Source of the DNA: Zhihengliuella alba
Lineage (GTDB): Bacteria; Actinomycetota; Actinomycetes; Actinomycetales; Micrococcaceae
DNA: 64,000 bases
Direction of reading: 5' to 3'
Assembly: GCF_039538765.1 (NCBI RefSeq)
Contig: NZ_BAABCJ010000001.1
Span: 744,001 to 808,000 of the forward strand
Program-made: the position numbers and the translations under genes
Part shown: positions 25,801 through 33,932 of the stretch, piece after piece
Layout: every line of letters starts with the position of its first letter
Numbering within the stretch: the stretch's first letter is position 1
Notes under the pieces: model-generated
Told to the model about the DNA's origin: nothing
The model's input: only the letters and a program-made list of their open reading frames with translations
Database searches by the model: none

Positions 25801-25861
25801 GCCCTCCAAAGGGGTTTCCCCCGTCTGAGGGCATGGTGTAAATTCACAAGAGACACTCTTG
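25801..25861 (+). promoter_or_regulatory. Structured leader/promoter region of the LysM transglycosylase
   Basis: The 351-nt gap 25584-25934 holds no gene. Near its 3' end, GCCCTC (25801-25806) pairs with GAGGGC (25827-25832) around an inner GGGG-TTT-CCCC hairpin. A plus-strand TAAATT -10-like element lies at 25839-25844. A perfect 6-3-6 inverted repeat (CAAGAG-ACA-CTCTTG, 25847-25861) covers the expected transcription start, where an operator would sit. A CCGCCT-GAT-AGGCGG hairpin lies further upstream. No known riboswitch could be matched. Confidence 0.4.
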
Positions 25862-25934
25862 CAACATGAGTCACAGAAGTATCACGGGGACGATGCTTCG
25901 GGCCCGTTGCGTTCGGACCTAGCAGAGGATTCCC

Positions 25935-27482
25935 ATGCCACAGCCTCACGCAGCAAGCGCACCACGGACAGCGACCAGCCGCCCCGGCCGGTCCCGGATC
26001 GCCTCCAGCACTCTCGCCGCCGCGACTCTCCCGGCCGTGGTGCTGACCGGGTTCGGCGCCGCAGCACCCGCTGTGGCCGCCCCTTCCCCCGCGCAGGCGC
26101 CGGTCGCACCCAAGACCGCGACTCCAGCGAACATCGCGGCAGCCCAGCACCGCATCGCGGCCAGCCTGGCGGCCTCCCAGGTGCCGGCACGCCTGGTTCC
26201 GGCAGCACCCGCTCCCGCCGCGAAGAACTCGACGGTCACCGTCAAGGCGGGCGACACCCTCTCCCACATCGCGATCCGCTCCGGCGTCGCACTGAGCACC
26301 ATCCTGAAGGCCAACGGCCTCGAGGCATCCTCGACGATCTTCCCCGGACAGAAGATCAAGCTCAGCGGTGGTAGCGCCGCGAAGGCAGCCGCCCCAGCCG
26401 CCCCCTCCACCGGGACGAAGACGTACTCGGTGCAGGCCGGCGACACCCTCGGTGGGATCGCCCTCCGTCACGAGATGTCCCTCGCTCGTCTCCTGCGCCT
26501 GAACAGCGGGCTCAGCAAGACCTCCATCATCTACCCGGGTCAGAAGCTGACCGTCGCCGGCGGGACCGCCAGCGCCCCCGCACCGGCCAAGCCGGCGTCC
26601 ACCAGCACCGCCTCCAGCGCCTCCACGGGCTCGTACACGGTGAGTGCCGGCGATACGCTCGGCGGGATCGCGATCAACCACGACATGTCGCTCAGCCGGC
26701 TCCTGCGCCTCAACGGACTCTCCGCCTCCGACACGATCCATCCGGGCCAGAAGCTGACCGTCGCCGGCGGGACCACCACCGCAGCGACCAAGACGACGGC
26801 TCCGAGCTCAGCAGCGCCCTCCGAGGCCCGCACGCACACTGTGGCCTCCGGAGAGACGCTCTCGGGGATCGCGGGCACCTACAGCGTGGGACTGAGCAAG
26901 CTCCTCGAAGCCAACAGCCTCTCGAAGACGTCGGTGATCCGTCCCGGGCAGACGCTGAAGGTGCCGGGCGGAGCCACCGCAGCGGCCTCCAGCGGGCAGT
27001 TGGTCCCGTCGACGTTCCTCCACTACCGGTACCCCGAGGCCACCGTCCGGAGCGCCAACGAGAACAAGGCGATCCTCCTGTCCCGGGATCTCCCGAGCCG
27101 GTCGGAGATGCGCAGCAAGATCGTCGCGACCGCCCAGTCCCTGGGCGTCGACCCGTCTCTGGCGTTGGCGCACGCGTACCAGGAGTCCGGGTTCAGCCCC
27201 AGCGCTGTCTCCCCCGCCAACGCCATCGGAGCCATGCAGGTCATCCCGACCTCGGGTGAATGGGCATCGCAGCTGGTCGGCCGACCGCTGGATCTGCTCG
27301 ATCCCGACGACAATGTGGTCGCCGGCGTCGCGATCATCGCCGCCCTGCAGCGGACGTCGGAATCCCTGGAGGAGGGCATTGCCTCCTACTACCAAGGGCA
27401 GGGCTCGGTCCGCCGAAACGGCATGTACGACGACACGAAGTCCTACGTGAAGTCCGTGAAGACGCACATGGCCAGCTTCTGA
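25935..27482 (+). CDS. Secreted lytic transglycosylase with four LysM domains
   Basis: A 515-residue exported murein hydrolase. A Tat/Sec-like signal region covers residues 1-49 (basic start, hydrophobic 27-45, AVAAP cleavage region). Four LysM peptidoglycan-binding domains are at about 98-143, 163-207, 233-276 and 299-343, each with the GDTL..IA and PGQ.L.V signatures (GETL in the fourth) and separated by Ala/Thr/Ser linkers. A C-terminal SLT domain (about 393-505) has the catalytic glutamate in AYQESGF (E417), AIGAMQVIPTSG and an NVVAGV helix. It cleaves the MurNAc-GlcNAc bond. LysM 2 and 3 are nearly identical. An AGAGGA ribosome binding site precedes the ATG. A strong hairpin ends the gene. 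Confidence 0.93.
   Translation: MPQPHAASAPRTATSRPGRSRIASSTLAAATLPAVVLTGFGAAAPAVAAPSPAQAPVAPKTATPANIAAAQHRIAASLAASQVPARLVPAAPAPAAKNSTVTVKAGDTLSHIAIRSGVALSTILKANGLEASSTIFPGQKIKLSGGSAAKAAAPAAPSTGTKTYSVQAGDTLGGIALRHEMSLARLLRLNSGLSKTSIIYPGQKLTVAGGTASAPAPAKPASTSTASSASTGSYTVSAGDTLGGIAINHDMSLSRLLRLNGLSASDTIHPGQKLTVAGGTTTAATKTTAPSSAAPSEARTHTVASGETLSGIAGTYSVGLSKLLEANSLSKTSVIRPGQTLKVPGGATAAASSGQLVPSTFLHYRYPEATVRSANENKAILLSRDLPSRSEMRSKIVATAQSLGVDPSLALAHAYQESGFSPSAVSPANAIGAMQVIPTSGEWASQLVGRPLDLLDPDDNVVAGVAIIAALQRTSESLEEGIASYYQGQGSVRRNGMYDDTKSYVKSVKTHMASF
26541..26774 (+). repeat. Tandem duplicated LysM module (207-bp offset)
   Basis: A 27-nt identical stretch occurs at 26541-26567 and 26748-26774. Flanking codons of LysM domains 2 and 3 also match closely over the 207-bp (69-codon) period, including the MSL.RLLRLN and GDTLGGIA segments. 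This indicates a recent in-frame duplication of one LysM plus its linker. Confidence 0.8.
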
Positions 27483-27491
27483 CCGTAACGC

Positions 27492-27538
27492 GAGAGGGCG
27501 GGTCCGGGAACCGAATCGGTTCCCGGACCCGCCCTCTC
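27492..27538. terminator. Bidirectional terminator, 22-bp stem
   Basis: A perfect 22-bp inverted repeat (27492-27513 and 27517-27538) with a 3-nt loop lies 10 nt after the transglycosylase stop and 44 nt before the end of the convergent sensor-kinase gene. It is suited to stop both transcripts. Confidence 0.85.
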
Positions 27539-27581
27539 CTGTGTCCGGCGGGAAGCCGTCCTCGGGACTCCTCCCGCGGAC

Positions 27582-29042
27582 TCAGTGCGAGCGCTGCTCC
27601 ACCGGAAGAGCGATGACGACCTTCGTGCCCGATGGCGCGCGGGGCTCCCAACGGATGCTCCCGCTCAACTCGCTGGTCACGAGGGTCCGCACGATCTGCA
27701 GGCCGAGACCGGAGTCCCCCGGCTCGCCGGCGATCCCCACCCCGTCGTCCGCGATGGAGACAGTCAGCACCTGGCGTCCCGTGGGTTCCACGGTCCGCTC
27801 CGCTTCGAGCGTGATCGTGCCGTCGCGCTCGCCCAGCCCGTGCTCGACGGCGTTCGCGACCAGCTCGTTGATGACCAGGGACAAGGGCGTGGCGATCTCG
27901 CTCGGGAGGGCTCCGAAGCTTCCCGTGCGCTCCGTCCGGACGACCTGCCCGGGCGAGGCGACCTCCGCGGCGAGCCTGAACTGACGGTCGATGAGGTCGT
28001 CGAAGTCGACGCTCTGGGCGAGGCCCTGCGACAGGGTCTCGTGCACCAGGGCGATGGTCGCCACCCGGCGCATCGCCTGATCGAGCCCTTGCTTGCCCTC
28101 CTCGCTCTTCATCCGGCGCGCCTGCATGCGCAGCAGGGCGGCCACCGTCTGGAGGTTGTTCTTCACGCGGTGGTGGATCTCGCGAATCGTCGCGTCCTTC
28201 GTGACGAGCTCCATCTCCCGTCGGCGCAGTTCGGTGACATCGCGGCAGAGGACGATCGCCCCGTAACGCTTCTCGCGATCGCGGAGCGGGATCGCGCGCA
28301 GGGACAACGTGACGCCGTCGGAGGAGATCTCGCTCCGCCACGGCATCTTGCCGGCCAGGACGAGCGGAAGCGCCTCGTCGGACATCCGTCGGTCCTTCAT
28401 CAGCATCGTGGCGAACTCGGACAGGGAACGCCCCTCCAGACTCTCGCTGCCGCCGAGGCGGCGGAACGCCGAGACCCCGTTGGGGCTGGCGTACTCCACC
28501 GCCCCGGTCGCATCGAGTCGGATCATCCCGTCCCCGACGCGCGGTGCACCGCGGCGCGAGCCGGTCGGGGAGGTGAAGTCCGGCCAGATGCCGAGATGAC
28601 ACATCCTGAGGACGTCCCGGGCGCACTGTCGGTACGTGATCTCCAGCCTCGAGGGCAGGCGGGAGCCCCCGACGTCCGTGTGGCTCGTCAGCACGGCCAG
28701 CACACGCCCGCCGCGGAGGAGCGGGACGGCCTCGATGTGCATCGAGCCATCCCCGCTCGTCTCCTGGACGGTGCCCGTCCTCCACGCGTCGTCCACGAAG
28801 GACTTCAGGTCCTTGCGGACGCGTTCACCGACGAAGTCCGTGTGGAACACGGTGTGGCTCGTCGACGGGCGCACATGGGCGAGCGCGATGTACGAATGGT
28901 CCGGGGCCGGGTGCCACAGCACCAGGTCCGCGAACGCCAGATCGGCGATGAGCTGCCAGTCCCCCACCAGCAGGTGGAGCCAGTCCTCGTCGCCTGGTCC
29001 GAAATCCGCATAGTCCCGGACGACATCCGTAATGATCGCCAC
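27582..29042 (-). CDS. pdtaS: PdtaS-like cytoplasmic sensor histidine kinase
   Basis: A 486-residue soluble kinase of the HisKA_2 class. Domain order is an N-terminal GAF (about 20-150), PAS (about 165-275), HisKA_2 with the phospho-acceptor in REIHHRVKNNLQTVAALLRMQARR (H290 or H291; motif given in family form) and a HATPase_c domain (about 390-483, NELVANAVEHG, DDGVGI, GLGLQIV). In Mycobacterium PdtaS phosphorylates the ANTAR-type regulator PdtaR, which binds RNA to control antitermination; no pdtaR is in this window. The start is GTG 29042. It follows the glutamate dehydrogenase stop by 1 nt, so the two are probably co-transcribed. Confidence 0.9.
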   Translation of the reverse strand: MAIITDVVRDYADFGPGDEDWLHLLVGDWQLIADLAFADLVLWHPAPDHSYIALAHVRPSTSHTVFHTDFVGERVRKDLKSFVDDAWRTGTVQETSGDGSMHIEAVPLLRGGRVLAVLTSHTDVGGSRLPSRLEITYRQCARDVLRMCHLGIWPDFTSPTGSRRGAPRVGDGMIRLDATGAVEYASPNGVSAFRRLGGSESLEGRSLSEFATMLMKDRRMSDEALPLVLAGKMPWRSEISSDGVTLSLRAIPLRDREKRYGAIVLCRDVTELRRREMELVTKDATIREIHHRVKNNLQTVAALLRMQARRMKSEEGKQGLDQAMRRVATIALVHETLSQGLAQSVDFDDLIDRQFRLAAEVASPGQVVRTERTGSFGALPSEIATPLSLVINELVANAVEHGLGERDGTITLEAERTVEPTGRQVLTVSIADDGVGIAGEPGDSGLGLQIVRTLVTSELSGSIRWEPRAPSGTKVVIALPVEQRSH

Positions 29043-29043
29043 G

Positions 29044-32000
29044 CTACCTCCGGACGATCGATCGCAGCATCCGGAGCGAGACGGACAGCGGAGCCATATC
29101 GTCGCGCTGCTGGCTGCTCATCTCCTCGAATACACGACGCACCCGCGTCAGGCCGCGAGCATGCTCGTGCTCCCACGCCTCGAGAGCGTCGTAGGGATCC
29201 GCCTCCGGGGCCAGACGCAGCGCTCCGACCGTGATGTCCAGGACCGTCGTGTACACGTCGTCCCGGAGTCCGGCCCGGGCCAGGGCCTGCCACCGGTCCT
29301 CACGCGGGAGACTCGAGATCCGGACCAGCAGCTCGTCGATGGAGAACCGCTCGTAGACGGCGTAGTACACCGCTGCGAGCCGCTTGGCGTCGACGTCCTC
29401 GCGGTGGGCCGTCTGGGCGATGTCCAGCAGGGGGAACGTCTCGAACTGCTCGGCCCAGCGTCGCGCGATGTCTTCCGTGGCCCCGAGCTCGAGTGCGTGC
29501 TCGTGGTGGGCCCGTACTCGCTCGGCGTCCGCACCATGCAGCAGCGATCCGACCTGGGCGGTGAGTCCCTGGACCGTCGGCTTGAAGGCCTCGATCGTCG
29601 CGGCGAGATCGTCGATGCTCACGTGCGAGACGAACCAACGCGTGGCCCGGTCGAGCAGGCGGCGGGTGTCCAATTGGATGTCGCTCCACGCATCCGTGGG
29701 GAACGATGCCGGCAACTGGTGCACGGCGTCGATCAGGCCGTCGAGATCGAAGACCTCACGCAGGACCACGAACGCACGTGCCACCGAGGCCTCGGAGACG
29801 TTCATCTCCTCGATGACGCGGAAGGCGTACGTGATACCGCCGATGTTGACGATGTCGTTGGCGACGCGCATCGCGATGATCTCGTTGCGCAGCGGGTGCG
29901 AGAGCACCTCGTCCGGGAACCGCTCGCGGAGCTGCTCCGGGAAGTACTCGAGGAGCAACCGGTCGAAGTAGCGGTCGTCGCCGATCTCCGCCTGGGTAAG
30001 CGCGTTCGTCAACTGCAGCTTGGCGTACGCGGTCAGGACGCTCAGCTCAGGCGACGTCAATCCGCGTTCGCCACGCGCCCGGAGCTCGTCCGACGTCGGC
30101 AGGAACTCCAGCTGGCGATCGAGCCCGGCGGTGGCCTCGAGCCAGTCCATGAGGCGGTCGTAGCTGGAGTTCCACTGCTTCATGCGCTGGCGCTCGTTGA
30201 CCAGGAGCACGTTCTGGGCGAAGTTCGTCCCGAGCACGAGGGCGGCGACCTCGTCCGACATGGATTCGATGAATGCCGCGCGATCAGCCGCATCGAGCTT
30301 GCCTGCGGCGACGAGCCGGTCCACGAGGATCTTGATGTTGACCTCGTGGTCGGAGCAGTCGACACCGGCCGAGTTGTCGATCGAGTCGGTATTGACCAGG
30401 GTCCCGTTCATGGCCGCCTCGATGCGGCCGAGCTGGGTCAGGCCCAGGTTCCCGCCCTCGACGATGACCTTGGCGCGAACGTCGGCACCGTCGACGCGGA
30501 TGGCGTCGTTCGCACGGTCCCCCACGCTGGCGTTGGACTCGGTGCTGCCCTTCACGTACGTGCCGATGCCGCCGTTGTAGAACAGATCGACCGGCGCCAG
30601 CAGGATGGCGCGCAGCAACTCGGGCGGCGACATCTCCGTGGTCTCCTCGTCCAGTCCGAGCGCCACGCGGATCTCAGGGCTGATCGGGATGGTCTTGGAC
30701 TGACGGGGGAACACCCCGCCGCCCTGGCTGATCAGCTCCGTGTTGTAGTCCGCCCAGCTGGAGCGCGGCAGTTCGAAGAGCCTCTGCCGCTCAGCGAAGG
30801 ACGCGGCCGCGTCCGGATTCGGGTCCACGAAGATGTGGCGGTGGTCGAAGGCGGCCACGAGCCGGATGTGCTCCGATTGCAGCATGCCGTTGCCGAAGAC
30901 ATCGCCGCTCATGTCGCCGACGCCGGCGACAGTGAAGTCCTCCGTCTGGGTGTCGTGGCCGAAGCTGCTGAAGTGGCGCTTGGCCGACTCCCAAGCGCCA
31001 CGCGCGGTGATGCCCATGGCCTTGTGGTCGTAGCCGACGGACCCGCCGGAGGCGAACGCGTCGCCGAGCCAGTGGTCCTCCTCCAGCGAGATCTCGTTCG
31101 CGATGTCGGAGAACGAGGCCGTCCCCTTGTCGGCTGCAACGACGAGGTAGCTGTCGTCACCATCGAGCCGGACGACGTTCTCCGGTGGGATGACCGTCTG
31201 CGTCCCGTCGGCTGCGATGTCCAGGTTGTCGGTCACGGACAGCAGTGCGCGGATGAAGACCCGGTAGGCATCCTTTCCGGCTTCCATCCATGCGCTCCGG
31301 TCCTTGCCCGGATCCGGCAGCTGCTTCGCGAAGAATCCGCCCTTGGCCCCTTCGGGGACGATGACGGCATTCTTGGTGACCTGCGCCTTGACCAGACCCA
31401 GGACCTCGGTCCGGAAGTCCTCCCGGCGGTCGGACCAGCGGAGTCCACCGCGTGCGACGGCGCCGAAGCGAAGGTGGACTCCCTCCACCTTCGGCGAGTA
31501 CACCCAGATCTCGAACTCGGGCCGGGGGAAGGGTGCGCCCTCGATCCTTTCTGGTGCGACCTTGAACGCGAGCGCCGAGCGAGTCCTGCGGTAGTAATTG
31601 GTTCGGAGCGTCGCGTCGATGACGTTCGCGAAGCGTCGCAGCAGACGGTCAGCATCCAGAGTCGCCACGGACTCGAGGTGCGTGGCCAGCTCGTCCTGGG
31701 CCCGCTGAATCCGCTCTTCGCGGGCCTGCTCGACCTGTCCGGGCTCGAAGGTCGCCTCGAAGACATCCAGCAGCGCCCGCGCCACGGCCGGGTTCGCCAA
31801 CAGGGTGTCTCCCATGAACTCGAAGGAGTTGGCGTTTCCGAGCTGGCGCAGGTACTTGGCGTAGGCGCGCAGTATGGAGACCTGGTGCCAGGTCATGCCC
31901 TGCGTCAGGATCAGCCGATCGAAGTTGTCCGACTCCGCCTCGCCCAGGGCGACCGCCCGATAGGCCTCGCTGAGCAGCTCGTTGGTCGCCTCGACATCGG

Positions 32001-33864
32001 CCCCGTCCGGGTAGCGGAGGCCGAAGACGTAGAGGAAGAAGCCCTTCCCGTCGCCGCGCTGGACGGCGTACGGCGTCTCGTCGATCACCTCGAGACCCTG
32101 ATTGGAGAGGACGGGGAGGATGCGGCTCAGCGACATCGTCTCGTCGACGTAGATCTTCAGTCGGGCAGTGACGCCCGACTCCCGGTCCGAGGCCGGCTCG
32201 ACGCGGACGACGGGTCCGCGGTGGTCCGCGGACTCCAGGCGGGTGAACTCCGCGATGTCGGCCAGCGCGTCCTCGACCTCGAAGGCGACTCGATACGTCG
32301 CCGGGAACGCGTCGGCCCAGTTCGCCGCCAGATCGCGCGCCCCGTCCGGGTCGCGCTCTGCGAGCGCGTCGGTGACGCCCTCGGGCCAGGAACGCACCGC
32401 ACGGGCGATGCTGCCCTCGAGCTCGGAGCGGTCGACCTCGGGAACCACCCCGCCCTTGGGCAGGCGGATTCGGAAGAAGACCCGGACGAGGGCGGACTCG
32501 GTCATCCGCACCTCGAAGTCGAGGGACTCGGCGCCGAGCGCCTGCTTCAGTTCGTTCTCGATACGGCGACGGACGCCGGTGGTGTACCGGTCCCTGGGCA
32601 CGAAGACCATGGCCGACATGAACCGCCCGTACGTGTCCGGGCGGAGGAAGAGCCGCGTCACTCGCCGCTCCTGCAGACGCAGGATTCCCATGACGGTCTC
32701 GTAGAGGTCGTCCTCCTCGATCTGGAAGAGCTCGTCGCGGGGATACGCCTCCAGAATGGAGACGAGATCCTTGCCCGAGTGCGATTCGGCAGCGAATCCG
32801 GCACGCCTCCGGACGGAGTCGACCTTGTGGCGGATGACCGGGATCTCGCGCACGGAGCGGATGTAGGCGCTCGAGGCGAACAGCCCGATGAAGCGACGCT
32901 CGCCAGTGACATTGCCCTGCTCGTCGAAGGACTTCACGCCGATGTAGTCCAGATACACGCTGCGGTCGACCCGCGAGCGGCGGTTCGCCTTCGTGATCAC
33001 CAGGGGGCGCGGTTCGCGTGCGTGCTTGAGCCCCTCCGGATTGAGGCGCTGAAGGAGGTTGTCCGGCGTCGTGCGGCGCATCAGGCCCAGACTGCTGTCG
33101 ACCTGGATCTCGAGGGCGTCCTCGCCGTCGAGATCCACGAGCGTGTACTCCCGATAGCCCAGGAAGGTGAAGTGGCCGTCGTCGAGCCAACGCAGCAGCC
33201 CGGCCGCCTCGCCGAGCTCCGGCACCGGCAGCCGATCCTTGCGTTCGTCGAGCTCGGTAGCGATCTCGTGCACCTTGTTGCGCATGAGCTGCCAGTCCTC
33301 GACCGAGAACCGGACGTCCACCAGCGCGGCGCTGAGGCCCTCGACGAGTTCGTCGGCTGCCTCTGCCCCGAGCTCACGGCCCAGCTCGACCGCGATCCAG
33401 GACTCGACCTGGGTCTGCCCGTCCGCGTCATCCAGGTAGCGAGCGAGGTTCGGCAGCGTCGCCGTGTCGCCGCTGGAGATCGGCGATGCGGTCGACACCG
33501 GGTCCAAGCAGGTCAGACGGCCGTCGGCCAGTTCACGCCGCGCCACGAACGTCGGGTGCGTGACCAGCGTGATCGCATGCTGCTGGCGGACGATCTCGGC
33601 AACGACCGAGTCCACGAGGAATGGCATGTCGTCATTGACAACGAACACGACGGTCGCGCCGCCGACGTTCCGAACCTCGATGCGCGCCTGCTTCGAGGAC
33701 CGCTCGAAGCCGATTTCTAGGTGTGTCCGGGTTCGGGCCTGAAGGTCTACGTCGCTGTAGCTCTTCGCCTCGTCTTCCGTGAGGTGCCCGTAGTAGGCCC
33801 GGACGAATTCTGGTGTCAGTGTGTCAGCAATGAACCGTTCGGCTTTGCTGGACCCAGTCGACAT
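29044..33864 (-). CDS. gdh: NAD-specific glutamate dehydrogenase, GDH180 type
   Basis: A very large (1606 residues) NAD-dependent glutamate dehydrogenase that oxidatively deaminates glutamate to 2-oxoglutarate. The N-terminal 600-700 residues hold ACT-like and family-specific regulatory domains (VEVRNVGGATVVFVVNDDMPFLVDSVV region; quoted in part here). The central catalytic part has RGGLRWSDRREDFRTEV, VPEGAKGGFFAK and a Rossmann-type segment with VEGGNLG. The C-terminal helical domain completes the fold. Length and motifs match GDH180 of Streptomyces and Mycobacterium (Gdh2, controlled there by the FHA protein GarA). The ATG at 33864 has a GGAGGCG ribosome binding site about 8 nt upstream. 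A long open frame on the opposite strand is a composition shadow. Confidence 0.95.
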   Translation of the reverse strand: MSTGSSKAERFIADTLTPEFVRAYYGHLTEDEAKSYSDVDLQARTRTHLEIGFERSSKQARIEVRNVGGATVVFVVNDDMPFLVDSVVAEIVRQQHAITLVTHPTFVARRELADGRLTCLDPVSTASPISSGDTATLPNLARYLDDADGQTQVESWIAVELGRELGAEAADELVEGLSAALVDVRFSVEDWQLMRNKVHEIATELDERKDRLPVPELGEAAGLLRWLDDGHFTFLGYREYTLVDLDGEDALEIQVDSSLGLMRRTTPDNLLQRLNPEGLKHAREPRPLVITKANRRSRVDRSVYLDYIGVKSFDEQGNVTGERRFIGLFASSAYIRSVREIPVIRHKVDSVRRRAGFAAESHSGKDLVSILEAYPRDELFQIEEDDLYETVMGILRLQERRVTRLFLRPDTYGRFMSAMVFVPRDRYTTGVRRRIENELKQALGAESLDFEVRMTESALVRVFFRIRLPKGGVVPEVDRSELEGSIARAVRSWPEGVTDALAERDPDGARDLAANWADAFPATYRVAFEVEDALADIAEFTRLESADHRGPVVRVEPASDRESGVTARLKIYVDETMSLSRILPVLSNQGLEVIDETPYAVQRGDGKGFFLYVFGLRYPDGADVEATNELLSEAYRAVALGEAESDNFDRLILTQGMTWHQVSILRAYAKYLRQLGNANSFEFMGDTLLANPAVARALLDVFEATFEPGQVEQAREERIQRAQDELATHLESVATLDADRLLRRFANVIDATLRTNYYRRTRSALAFKVAPERIEGAPFPRPEFEIWVYSPKVEGVHLRFGAVARGGLRWSDRREDFRTEVLGLVKAQVTKNAVIVPEGAKGGFFAKQLPDPGKDRSAWMEAGKDAYRVFIRALLSVTDNLDIAADGTQTVIPPENVVRLDGDDSYLVVAADKGTASFSDIANEISLEEDHWLGDAFASGGSVGYDHKAMGITARGAWESAKRHFSSFGHDTQTEDFTVAGVGDMSGDVFGNGMLQSEHIRLVAAFDHRHIFVDPNPDAAASFAERQRLFELPRSSWADYNTELISQGGGVFPRQSKTIPISPEIRVALGLDEETTEMSPPELLRAILLAPVDLFYNGGIGTYVKGSTESNASVGDRANDAIRVDGADVRAKVIVEGGNLGLTQLGRIEAAMNGTLVNTDSIDNSAGVDCSDHEVNIKILVDRLVAAGKLDAADRAAFIESMSDEVAALVLGTNFAQNVLLVNERQRMKQWNSSYDRLMDWLEATAGLDRQLEFLPTSDELRARGERGLTSPELSVLTAYAKLQLTNALTQAEIGDDRYFDRLLLEYFPEQLRERFPDEVLSHPLRNEIIAMRVANDIVNIGGITYAFRVIEEMNVSEASVARAFVVLREVFDLDGLIDAVHQLPASFPTDAWSDIQLDTRRLLDRATRWFVSHVSIDDLAATIEAFKPTVQGLTAQVGSLLHGADAERVRAHHEHALELGATEDIARRWAEQFETFPLLDIAQTAHREDVDAKRLAAVYYAVYERFSIDELLVRISSLPREDRWQALARAGLRDDVYTTVLDITVGALRLAPEADPYDALEAWEHEHARGLTRVRRVFEEMSSQQRDDMAPLSVSLRMLRSIVRR

Positions 33865-33932
33865 TCTATTGCGCCTCCGCGTCAGTATTTCGGCCGATCA
33901 GTGTCGGCATGATGGGTCCAGCCTAACGCTGT

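Noticed and set aside
25584..25934. A c-di-AMP (ydaO) riboswitch before the LysM transglycosylase
   Set aside because: The location is typical, but the conserved core elements of the class were not found by eye. Kept only as a structured leader to test.
29032..33720. A 1562-codon open frame on the plus strand opposite the glutamate dehydrogenase
   Set aside because: The product is Arg/Gly/Val/His-rich and matches no family. The minus strand encodes a full-length GDH180 with all motifs. Long antisense frames are normal in very GC-rich genes.
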